64,000 nucleotides of DNA from positions 62,001 through 126,000 of the forward strand of contig CAUYUJ010010458.1 of NCBI GenBank assembly GCA_963575745.1, in the 5' to 3' direction. Shown one piece after another: positions 55,195-64,000 of this stretch. The notes under the pieces are model-generated. The model saw only the letters and a program-made list of their open reading frames with translations. It made no database searches and had not been told where the DNA came from. Within the stretch, counting starts at the first letter, position 1. Each line of letters opens with the position of its first letter. A program made the translations under genes and the position numbers. This stretch comes from Prorocentrum cordatum. Its lineage: Eukaryota > Sar > Dinophyceae > Prorocentrales > Prorocentraceae.

Positions 55195-55395
55195 AGATCT
55201 AGACATACATATATGAATACATATATGTACGTGTGTATGTATGTATATATATGTATATATATATGTATACAAATGTAAATATACATGTATGTATATGTAT
55301 ATACAGACATGTGTGTGCGGGTGCGTATGTATATATATATATATATATATATACTCCTAACTACATGTATGTGTATATATATATATGTATCCCCC
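55195..55395. repeat. ATGTAT/TATA microsatellite
   Basis: TATGTATATATATG-type sequence with GTGTGTATG interruptions. It is the most AT-rich segment of the window and is non-coding. Confidence 0.85.
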
Positions 55396-55429
55396 CATGT
55401 ACCCCCCTTTTTGGCAATATAGTTAACGT

Positions 55430-58400
55430 ACAACGCTGCCCCATCGTCCATCTTAAATATGAACTCGTACCGTCCCAGCAAGCCTGGTATCGACCCCCCC
55501 CCGCCATCTGCCTTGCAACAAATACTTTGCGCGCACTCTTGTTGATCGAAAGTCATATGTTGTCAAGAATTCCCAGAGAAAAAAAGGAGAGATAATTATA
55601 TTAGCCTGACGAAGGACCCAACCAATGCAACTACGAGTGCCGCATTGTGGGTACCGGTTTCGATGGAGCTCCCTATGGGGCCACGAAGCGTGCGAGGGGT
55701 GCGCCGAAATCAATGGCGCGGACGCATGCGGACCCTGCCACTGGAGCCTTCGGTGGAGCTCCCTAGGGGGCCACGAAACGTTGTCCTTGATGGCGTTGAC
55801 GCATGCGCACGCTGCCACTGGAGCCTTCGGTGGAGCTCCCCATGGGGCCACGAAACGCTGTCGTGGGTGGCGGTGACGCATGCCGACGCTGCCACTGGAG
55901 CCTTCGGTGGAGCTCCCTGTGGGGCCACGAAACGCTCCTGGGTGGCGGTGACGCATGCGGACCCTGCCACTGGAGCCTTCGGTGGAGTTCGTTAACACCG
56001 TGTTGTCAGCATCGCCACCAGCATCGCTACTACCATCATCGCGCCTACCGTTGTCGACGTTGCCATGGTACTGCGCCCGCCCAAGCCGCCGACTCACACT
56101 GAAGCGCCCGCTGGGATGCGCCCAGCGGTTGGCGCCACCGCGGCAGGGTCGGTCGCGCCAAATTTGCTGGCCGCTGCGCGCGCGTGCTTGGGTTGGCGCG
56201 CGGCCGCAGAGATGCACCAGCCGAAGCCAAGCACGCATCGCAATCGCCACCGCATGGGATTTGCAAACGAAGGCACGGGCGGGCGGGCGGGATGTTTGCA
56301 AGACCACGGGATGCGGCAACTCGTTCGTTACAGTCCTTTCTAAAAAGAAAATAGACTCCCCACCCCCCCGGGATTATCCCACCTTTTTTTCGCATTGCAA
56401 TTCACAGATGATTCTGCCCCATCGCGCGCGCATGTCGGAATATGTCGGAAAACTGGGGCCTCGGAAGGATTGAGAAATCGCGTATTTTTCAAAAAAATAT
56501 TCCGCTACGACGCTTTTCAAACCCAAAGAAACTTGCGCGCGCGTTCTTGCGAAGTCTTCAGAAAGCCAAAGGTTTTTCAACATGTTCAGATAATGCTACC
56601 AAACAGGCTTCGCGTGCGCGCATGTCGAAGTCGCCCGAAAGCCCTCGCGCACGTGGCGTCGCGAGAACCCATCGCCAAAAAATGGGCGAAGTGCGCGCGC
56701 GCGTCGTCGCGCGCGCATGCCGGAATCCGTCAAAAACTCTCGGCTTCGCAACGACTCCAAGGACCGAGTCTCCAAAAAACATTCAGGTCGCAAGCAACAT
56801 CAGGTTTCAAAAAAGCGCGCGCTCGCGCCCCTGCGAAGTCTTAAGAAAACCATTTGGTTTTTCTCAAACATGTTCATGAAATTCTGCCAAACGGGCCTCT
56901 CGCGCCGCATGCCGACATCATTCGCGCACCCTTGCGCGCGTGCTGAGCGGGCACGATACGCGGCAAACAGCACCATGCGGGCCACTCTCGCCCGTCGGCT
57001 GCGCGCGCACGTCGAACTGCGTTCAAAACCTCCATCGCCGACGCGAGGACGCCGTCATCGTCGTCGGCATGATCAGCATCGGCGCCCGCACTGACCGCGC
57101 CTTCGTCGTCGTCAACATCGCCACCAGCATCGCAAATATCATCGTCGCGTCTACCGTTGACGACGCCATGATAACGCGCCCACCCAACTCGCTGACTCGC
57201 ACTGAAGTGCCCGCTGGGATGCGCCCGGCGGTTGGCGCCACCACGGCAGGGTCGGCCACGCCAAACTAACTGGCCGCTGCGCGCGCGTTCTCGCGTTGAC
57301 GCGGCCGCAGAGATGCATCAGCCGACGCCGAGCACGCATCGCAATCGCCACCGCATGCGTTTTGCAAACCAAGTTGCGGTTGCAAAAGCATCGGATGCGT
57401 CACTTCTTTGTTAAAATATTCTCCTCTCCGAAAGGAGCATCGACTCCACCGCCCTCCCGAGGCCGGACTTATCGCCCCCCCTGGGGATGTGCATTTTCAG
57501 ATGACTCTGCCCCGTCGTCCATCCTAAATATGAGATCACACCACCCCAGCCGAGCCGGCATCGGGCCCCCCCCCGCCATCCTTTGCAAAACATAATGCGC
57601 GCGCATTCGTTGGTCAAAAATCAGCAGTTCTCAAGAATCCCCGGAAACAAACTCGACAATGCGCGCGCTCTCGCGCCGTCGAGCGCGCACGCCGGAACCC
57701 TTCAGAAACGTTCGGCGTCGTGGGGATTTTCAAATCGAGTCCCAAAAAAACATTTCAAAACAAAAGATTTCGCAACACTGATGTTCAAAAAAGCTTGCGC
57801 GCGCATTCTGGCGAATTCTTTTTCAGAAACCACAGGTGCCGAAAATGCTGCCAAAGGGATTTCGCGCGCGCATGTCGGAATCGCTCGAACGCCCTCGCGC
57901 ACGCATTGTCGCAAGAGTCCTCCGCAACAAATGGGGCAGAGTGCACGCGCTCGCGTCGTCGCTCGAGCATGCCGAAATATATCAAACCATAGGTGTCGCA
58001 ACGATTTCAAAACCGAGTGCCCCGAAGTCGCGCAAAAACACAAGGCTTCGCAACATCTGTTTTCCACAGAAACTCGCGCGCGCGCTCTTGCGAATTCTTG
58101 AGAAAACCATCGCTTCTTCAACATTGCCATTGAATTATGCCAAGCGGGCCTCTCGCGCCGCATGCCGAAATCATTCAAACGCCCTTGCGCGCGTGCTGGG
58201 GGGGGGGGGCACGATCCGTGTCAAAAATAATACCACGCGACCACTCTCGCGCGTCGGCCGCGCGCGCATGTCGAACTCCATCCAAACCTTCATCACCGAC
58301 GCGAGGACGCCGTCATAGTCGTCGGCGCGATCAGCATCCGCGCCGTCACTGGTCGCGCGTCGTTGTCAGCATCGTCGCCAGCATCGCTACTATCATCATC

Positions 58401-59990
58401 GCGCCCACCGTTGTCGACGTCGCAATGATACCGCGCCCGCCCAAGTCGCCGACTCGCACTGAAGTGCCCGCTGGGATGGATGCGCCGAGCGGCCAGCGCC
58501 ACCGCGATCGCGTCGGTCGCGCCAAACTAGCCGGCCACTTCACGCGCGAGCACGCGCGGGCCAGCGCGCTGCAGACATGGACCAGCCAACGCCAAGCATT
58601 CATCGCAATCGCAACCGCGTGGGTTGCAAACCAAGTTGCGGGTGGGTGGGTGGGACGATTGCGCGAGCAGTGGAGTCGACAACTTCAAGTACGGCAGGGC
58701 GAGTTCTCCTCTCTGAAAAAGTAATAGACTTGACTCCCCCCCTCTGGGATCATCGGCACCCCTTTGCGCGTCAATGTTTCATATGTTTCTGCCCCATCGC
58801 CCGTCCTAAACATGAATTGGCACCATCCCGGGGGGGGCGGCACCGCCCCGCCCGCCATCTTTTGGAACAAAATATGCGCGCACATTCGTTCATCAAAACC
58901 CATCCGTTTTCAAGAACCCCTTGCAAAGCATGGGACGACGTGCACACGCGCGCGTCGTCGCGCGCGCATGCTGAAATCTGGCAAAAACCTTCGGCGTCGT
59001 AAGGATTTGAAAATGAAGGATCCAAAAACAATGTTAACACAAGGTTTCGCAACACAGATGTTCACAGCAAGTTTGCGCCCGCGCCCTTGCGAATGCTCAA
59101 CAAGACCCTGCGTCTGTCACTATTATCAAACATGATACCAAACTTCTTTCGCGCACGCTCATGTGGAAATCGTTCGAACGCCCATGCGCGCGTGCCGTCG
59201 CGAAAACCTTTTTGCAAAACAAATGGTGAAGTGCATGAGCGCGCGTCGTCGCGCGAACATGCCGAAATCCGCAAGAAAAGCGCGCGGCTTCGCAACGATT
59301 TCAAAACCGAACCCCAAAAACACATACAAAAACACATGGTTTCGCAACATCAAGTTTCAAAAAAAAACGCGCTCGCGCTTTTGCGAATCCTTGCGAAAAT
59401 CATAGTTTGTTTCCAACAGGTTCATGGAATGCTGACAAGCGGGCCTCTGGAGCAGCATGCCGAAGTCATTCGCGCGCCCTTGCGAGCGTGCTGGGGGGGG
59501 CACGCCCCGTGTCAAATAAAACCATGCGGGCCATTCTCGCGCGTCGGCCGCGCGCGCATGTCGAACTCCTTCCAAAACCTTCATCACCGACGCGAGGACG
59601 CCGTCATCGTGTTCGGCGAGATCAGCATCGGCGCCCGCACTGGCCGCGCGCCCGTCGTTGTCAACATCGCCACCAGCATCGTTTGTAGCACCTTCGTGTC
59701 GACCATTGTCGACGATGCCATGATACCGCGCCCGCCCAACTCGCCGACTCGCACCGAAGTGGCCGCTGGGATGTGCCCAGCGGTCAGCGCCACCGCGGCC
59801 GCGTCGGTCACGCCAAACTAGTTGGCCGCTGCGCGCGCGTGCTTGGGTTGGCGCGGCCGCAGAGATGGACCAGCCAACGCCAAGCACTCATCGCAATCGC
59901 CGCCGCATGGGCTTTGCAAACCAAGTTGCGGGTAGGTGGGTGGGGTGGATGTTTGCAAGAGCATGGGATGCGTCAAGCCGTTTGTCAAAA
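55430..59990 (+). repeat. Tandem array of ~1.28-kb units
   Basis: Units begin with CTGCCCC(A/G)TCG + CCATC(T/C)TAAATATGA and a CCCCCCCGCCATC block (about 55435, 57505, 58790). Purine/GCGCGC-rich internal ~130-bp sub-repeats follow (GCGCGCATGCCGAAATC, TTTCGCAACA). Units end with CGACGCGAGGACGCCGTCAT, TCACTGAAGTGCCCGCTGGG-like, CGCCAAACTA and GCAATCGCCACCGCATG blocks (ends near 56300, 57410, 58690, 59990). The first unit is rearranged and carries an extra ~62-bp tandem array. No coding domain is recognised. The regular spacing (about 1.27-1.29 kb) indicates true tandem duplication rather than dispersed insertion. Confidence 0.8.
55655..55995 (+). repeat. ~62-bp tandem array inside the first 1.28-kb unit
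   Basis: About five units share GCCACTGGAGCCTTCGGTGG, AGCTCCC, GGGGCCACGAAACG and ACGCATGC. GGAGCTCC palindromes recur in each unit. The array replaces part of the standard unit. Confidence 0.8.
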
Positions 59991-60253
59991 TCAAGTACTC
60001 CACATAGATTGTTCCACCTAAATTGCACCACATGGGCTGCTCGAAACACACCGTTTGAGGTCCACGTTGGTTAACATGTTCCTCCGAACCTGTTGTTTTT
60101 TATGTGCACTGCCGCCGCCACCATCGCATTCATAATCACACCCGATTCAAGGTTCAGCCCCACCATCATCTTCATCGTCACCAGCCATAACCCGTATGGT
60201 TCAAAAAAATTGCGGGTGGTTGTGCATTTTCTTGTGCGCACCAGAGTGTCTAG

Positions 60254-60616
60254 ATGTTTATGGAGCCCGCAGAACTCCAAGGCTTGAGCCAGCGGCGAAG
60301 ACACCAGTTCGGGCTACACGACGACGAGCGATGGGACTCCGACCTCCGACTTCGCCTTCGAGCTTCAACCCAACCTTCGACCTCCACTACCACAGCGCAA
60401 GGGAAGCAAGCGATGACGGTGTCAGAGCTTGGACGACCACACTCCCCGCTGGACAGCGGAGCGGGCGAGAGTGAGGTAGGCGTTGGTGAGGCCCAGTGCA
60501 TTCAGCTGCCTGCGGCACACCGCGCCATCGCATCAGCGCAGCAGCGCCGCAGGGATGAGGTTGGGTCTAGGGCTCGCTCCAGTTCAGTGCCCTGTCTGAA
60601 CTGGCACGGGTCTTAA
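60254..60616 (+). CDS. Small hypothetical reading frame
   Basis: A 120-codon frame from ATG 60254 to TAA 60614-60616 (MFMEPAELQGLSQRRRHQFG, LHDDERWDSDLRLRLRASTQ, LPAAHRAIASAQQRRRDEVG). Charged, probably disordered, with no domain recognised. Composition is less repetitive than the flanks. Could be an exon. Confidence 0.25.
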   Translation: MFMEPAELQGLSQRRRHQFGLHDDERWDSDLRLRLRASTQPSTSTTTAQGKQAMTVSELGRPHSPLDSGAGESEVGVGEAQCIQLPAAHRAIASAQQRRRDEVGSRARSSSVPCLNWHGS

Positions 60617-60714
60617 GCACCCCATCTTTGCATTCAGCTTCGTCATCCTCATGTGAGTTGTCCTTCTCCTCTTGCCCCCGCTTGTTTCTTGAAGGCACAT
60701 GCGTGGTGTCATTG

Positions 60715-60950
60715 GAGCCGTTTCGGGGATCCGTTGGACCGTCGTGGGTCGATGGTTTTACCGAGCTTTCCCAAAGACACTCGGTTGAACCGTCTTGGCG
60801 ACGTCTGGGCGGGTCTCATGGCCATGTTGGCGCGCCCCTTGGATTGTCTTGGCAAGCTTTCGTGCAGTACTGGGGCCGTCGCGGGGCCCTCTCGGGGCTG
60901 TTGTGGGGGCCTCCTTTCGCTTTCCGAAGCAACTGAAGCCAAAAAGTATC
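60715..60950 (+). repeat. CGTCTTGG-type degenerate repeat
   Basis: Another patch of the 15-bp CTTGG(G) family (CCGTCTTGGCGACGTCTGGG, CTCGGGGCTGTTGTGGGGGC). Confidence 0.5.
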
Positions 60951-60979
60951 GGAAGTAAACAAAGCCTAGTTCTCGTGTT

Positions 60980-61475
60980 AGTCCATGTCGTTATCGTTGT
61001 TGATTGTGTTGTTGTCGTTGTTGTTGTGGCTGACATTGTTGGTGGTGGTGTTGTTGATGTTGTTGTTGCTGTTGTTGCTGTTGTTGCTGTTGTTGCTGTT
61101 GTTACTGTTGCTGGTGTTGTTGTTGTCGTTGGTGGCACTGTGTGTTAGTATGATTGGTATTGGTGTTGGTGGTGGTGGTGTTGCTGCTGTTGTTAGAGTT
61201 GCTGGTGTTGTTGTTGTCGCTGGTGGCGTTGCGTGCTAGTATTATTGTTTTTGCTGTTGGTGGTGGTGGTGTTGCTGCTGTTGTTGGTGTTGGTGGTGTT
61301 GGTGGTGTTGGTGGTGTTGTTGCTATTGTCGGCGTTGCTGTTGTTGTTGTTGTTGTTGGTGTTGATGATGTTGTTGCTACTGGTGGTAGTGGTGGTGCTG
61401 TTGTTATTAGTGTTAATGTGGTGGTGGTGGTGGTGATGTTGGCGTTGCTGTTATCATTGTTGTTATTAGCCTTTC
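60980..61475 (+). repeat. (GTT/GCTGTT)n microsatellite
   Basis: GTTGTTGTTGCTGTTG-type sequence with GGTGGTGTT interruptions; poly-Val/Leu or poly-Thr shadow frames on either strand. A patch of CTTGGGG repeats follows at 61485-61580, directly before the RING-CH exon. Confidence 0.85.
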
Positions 61476-61668
61476 CTGGGCGTGGGGGTCTCTTTGTGCG
61501 TTTATTGGGGGCCTTCTCAAGGCGTCCCGGGGCCTCTTCGGGACATTTGGGAGCGTCTGAGGGGTCGGTGAGCCGTCTTGGGGCCGATGAGGGCGTTGGG
61601 GAGTGGAATGAAGAGGGTAAGTGTTGGGGCTGGTCCTGAAAGGGGGGTTGGTCGCCATTGGAAAAGTG

Positions 61669-62454
61669 CAGAACCCTGAACAGACAAGCAAAGGCCTCTG
61701 GACACGCCAAAATGTGCCGAGAACACGGTGGCGGATTCTCAGCGAGGTTACAGTGCGAGCCGCAGCTTCGTTGGACAGCGAGATCGTTGGATCGCTGAGC
61801 AGTGGTATGCTGGCGAATGTAGTCGGGGTGGCCGAGCTGAAGAGTGAGACAAGGACCAGGGCGTACATCGACCGCCCCGTCACAGGGTGGATTTCGCTCA
61901 AGACGAAAGCAGGGGAGACATTAGCTGAGAGAATGATGGGGGACAATGATGGATATGAGCAGGAATACGAAGAAGGCGCATTGCGCTGCTGGATCTGCCA
62001 CGGTGACGACATTCTAGAGAATCTGATCTCGCCATGCGCTTGCAAGGGGACCCAGCAAGTGGTTCATAATGAGTGTTTGGTGCAGTGGTTGCATGTAAAA
62101 GTGGATCGGCGCACAGCAGGAAGCGCGTTGCAGTGCGATATCTGCCAAGTACCATACGAGATAGTACGTGGTAAACTCGCGTGGCAAGATATAGTCAAGA
62201 TGGCTGGGTTCGGTATCATGATGGTGATGTTCTCTTCGTATGTGTGTTGCATCGTGTACTTTAAGTGTTATAAGCTGGTTTGGATGAAGGGTTCGCTTGG
62301 GGGCAGTTTGGTCAACACTTTGATGACAGGACTCCTTGGCCTGTATAACATACATATGATAGGCAGTCAAATGTTCCGAGGCATTCACGCTTTCTGGTCC
62401 GAAATGCGCCGGCTCAACTGCAAGCGTGTCCGGGTAGTTCAATCGCGGCAGTGA
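61669..62454 (+). CDS. SH3b plus RING-CH membrane E3 ubiquitin ligase (MARCH-like), 3' terminal exon
   Basis: Sense begins after an AG at 61668 and ends at TGA 62452-62454. The frame is open further left to 61621 with no ATG, so upstream exon(s) are missing. In order: an SH3b-like domain (WRILSEVTVRAAASLDSEIV ... RPVTGWISL; 61729-61899). Then a RING-CH C4HC3 finger: CWIC at 61987-61998, CAC at 62035-62043, HNEC at 62065-62076, CDIC at 62134-62145. Last, one or two membrane segments (GFGIMMVMFSSYVCCIVYF, about 62203-62262, and a weaker one to about 62350). All eight zinc ligands are present with normal spacing. Such proteins ubiquitinate membrane proteins. An SH3b domain in front of RING-CH is a combination I associate with dinoflagellates and is unusual elsewhere. 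Confidence 0.85.
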   Translation, partial: QNPEQTSKGLWTRQNVPRTRWRILSEVTVRAAASLDSEIVGSLSSGMLANVVGVAELKSETRTRAYIDRPVTGWISLKTKAGETLAERMMGDNDGYEQEYEEGALRCWICHGDDILENLISPCACKGTQQVVHNECLVQWLHVKVDRRTAGSALQCDICQVPYEIVRGKLAWQDIVKMAGFGIMMVMFSSYVCCIVYFKCYKLVWMKGSLGGSLVNTLMTGLLGLYNIHMIGSQMFRGIHAFWSEMRRLNCKRVRVVQSRQ

Positions 62455-63234
62455 AACGAAGTTTCAGGGGGGTGCCCTTGCCACGGCAGTTGTTTGTTGT
62501 GCATGGCGGTATATGTTGCATCATGGGTGTATTGTGGGGCAGCGTTGTTGTGGAAGTTTTGTGTAATCGCCGATTTGTTGGAGCCGCCACGCAGCGCATT
62601 GCGAAGAACAAATTCCAATCGTAACCATGATCGTCATCCTCGCCATTGCCATCATAATCGTCAGCACCGCTATCGTTACACCAAGCGGGCGATGGGGCTG
62701 GAGGGCTTACACACCATTGCACACCTTCTGCGCCCGCTAAGTCTGGTGGCACATGGAGCCAGGCGTCTTCGCCAGGAGGATTGCGTGCATAAGTTCGCGA
62801 GCCTCCATTCATGGGCACACTTTTGAAGCTTGTCACCGTCTGCTAATTATTCTGGACGCTTCGCGCATCGTCTGCAGCCCATCCAGACACGGACGTTTCG
62901 CGCATCGCCAGCAGCCCGTCCATAAACAGTTCGTAGGCGAGGTGTCGCGAAAAGGGAAGCGTAGGAGCGTTAGTGCAACAAAGATGTGAGGCGCCAATCA
63001 GCCCGAGTCCGTCTCAGCCCGATCAGCCCAAACAACCTTATAGACCCCAGAAGGAAGGTCTACCCTAGGGCCTACCCCTAGGGCAGGGCAGCTGAGCAGG
63101 GCGTCGTCGAGTGCTCTGCGCGCCAGCGTGGTGCCCGCAAAAACGGCGAACAGGACAAGGCGCTAGACGGGCTGACCGTAGGGCGCGGCCGGGGTGAGGA
63201 TCTCCGGGCCTGCGTCGGGGTCAGCAGGCACATT
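62455..63234. other. Intergenic region after the RING-CH gene, with a 37-bp repeat
   Basis: Two tandem copies at about 62854 and 62891 share GGACG(C/T)TTCGCGCATCG and GCAGCCC(A/G)TCC. They resemble positions 10-41 at the window's left end (GACGTTTCGCGTATCCCCAC followed by the leader relic). CCCTAGGG occurs at 63063-63070 and 63076-63083. No AATAAA is evident, as usual for dinoflagellates. Confidence 0.5.
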
Positions 63235-64000
63235 TCATTGCGGGGGCGTCAGGGTGATGGGAGTGGGATGCCGGTCGTTGGGGCTGACGGTGAGGACGCC
63301 GTGTGTCCACCAGCGATCGGCGACCTGACGGCAAATTTCCGCAGTGAGGACTGCCGACGTGGGAAGCATCGGGCGTGAGCGGGACGCGCCCGCGGCCTGG
63401 TCCGTGAGCGCTGGTGTCATTGGGGTCCAGTACCGCGCGAGCCAGTCCCGCCTGAAGAGATGTTGGTCAGGGAGCGGGTCGAACAGAGGATCGTCCATCT
63501 CGGCAGCTTCGTCGGTGCGGCTGCGCTGTGTGGGTTCGGGGGATCGGGCTGTGGCCCTCGCGGGACGCCGGGCGACGTGCGCTTCGCGGCGCCGGCGAGC
63601 GGGCGCGAGCCTTGGTGGGCCGCGCTGGAGGAGTTTCTCGAAGCTGTGCGGGGCGGCCAGCGGTAGTGTGCTGAGGTCTGCCTCGCACACCGTCCGCAGC
63701 GCTGGGGCGGCCCTTGGCACACGTGCGGGGCTGCGGCGGTCGTGGTGGAGTCCGGAGGGGCAGCGGGCAGGTCGGGCTGTGGAGCGGGAGCGCCCGCGCG
63801 CCGGCCGCGAGTGGGGTTCGTAGAGGTATCTCTGCAGCCGAGATCTGGTGGGAGGAGGGTCTGAAGCCCCTTCGCCCGCAAGCGCGGTGACGCGGCGGCG
63901 CGGCCGGCGTCGTGCGGGAGAGGCCGCACCTTTGGAGGTCCGTCGGCGGCGTCGCACGGTGCGCGGGTCTGGAGCGGCGTCCGCCCGCTGGGAGTCCCCC
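63235..64000 (-). CDS. Unrecognised minus-strand frame running to the window end (5' partial)
   Basis: The frame is open from at least 63957 to the stop at 63235. The first part is Arg/Pro/Ala-rich low complexity. The last 87 residues are more protein-like (MDDPLFDPLPDQHLFRRDWL, ARYWTPMTPAL, TAEICRQVADRWWTHGVLTV, SPNDRHPTPITL), with Trp, Asp and Tyr that random GC-rich sequence seldom supplies. No family is recognised. The 5' end may lie outside the window. Confidence 0.35.
   Translation of the reverse strand, partial: GDSQRADAAPDPRTVRRRRRTSKGAASPARRRPRRRVTALAGEGASDPPPTRSRLQRYLYEPHSRPARGRSRSTARPARCPSGLHHDRRSPARVPRAAPALRTVCEADLSTLPLAAPHSFEKLLQRGPPRLAPARRRREAHVARRPARATARSPEPTQRSRTDEAAEMDDPLFDPLPDQHLFRRDWLARYWTPMTPALTDQAAGASRSRPMLPTSAVLTAEICRQVADRWWTHGVLTVSPNDRHPTPITLTPPQ

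Overview
The window looks like nuclear DNA of a dinoflagellate. It carries tandem relics of the dinoflagellate spliced leader at its left end (31-83). It also has a LINE whose domain order (zinc ribbon, RNase H, APE-type endonuclease, reverse transcriptase, zinc finger, cytosine-methyltransferase-like domain) I know only from dinoflagellates, plus Ty1/copia remnants with the HVDDLK signature typical of that group. Gene density is very low, minisatellites and microsatellites are plentiful, and GC content is high. The genus is not resolvable by eye.

Layout. 1-9.1 kb: spliced-leader relics, then a hairpin-rich tandem repeat array whose units mostly keep one reading frame (EPSAR/GPSAR-type repeats); a possible gene fragment lies near 6 kb. 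9.1-12 kb: a ~270-bp tandem array, a 125-nt poly(A) tract and three copies of a GC-rich repeat ending in an A-run plus CCCCACCAG-like block. 12-16.5 kb: G-tract repeats, microsatellites and one small basic hypothetical gene (13883-14434). 16.5-24.5 kb, minus strand: an almost full-length but dead LINE. 24.6-26.6 kb: hairpin-containing repeats. 26.9-28.1 kb: the first exon of a probable signal-peptide-bearing LON-domain protein. 28.1-34 kb: three copies of a dispersed repeat (one inverted), an 8-bp minisatellite, a 12-bp ATCGATCTCAC minisatellite and an ATC tract. 34.4-36.1 kb: unrecognised open frames. 37.0-38.0 kb: a 12-bp minisatellite between inverted arms carrying long G and C runs. 38.1-42.1 kb: a degenerate Ty1/copia element. 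44.4-46.7 kb: a second 12-bp minisatellite with the same left flank as the first, then a tandem array with GATCA-loop hairpins. 48-53 kb: GGA/GAC/CTC microsatellites and a C-terminal fragment of a retroelement encoding a restriction-like endonuclease. 55.4-60 kb: a tandem array of ~1.28-kb units. 61.6-62.5 kb: the best host gene, an SH3b plus RING-CH (MARCH-like) membrane E3 ligase exon. 63.2-64 kb: an unrecognised minus-strand frame running towards the window end.

The two best host genes (RING-CH protein, LON-domain protein) show no operon-like link. Most of the rest is transposon and repeat DNA. The most unusual signal is a set of short hairpins with constant loops and covarying stems. The clearest family (CTTCA loop, about 1.3-9.7 kb) even couples a synonymous codon choice to a non-synonymous one, which points to selection or copying at the nucleic-acid level.
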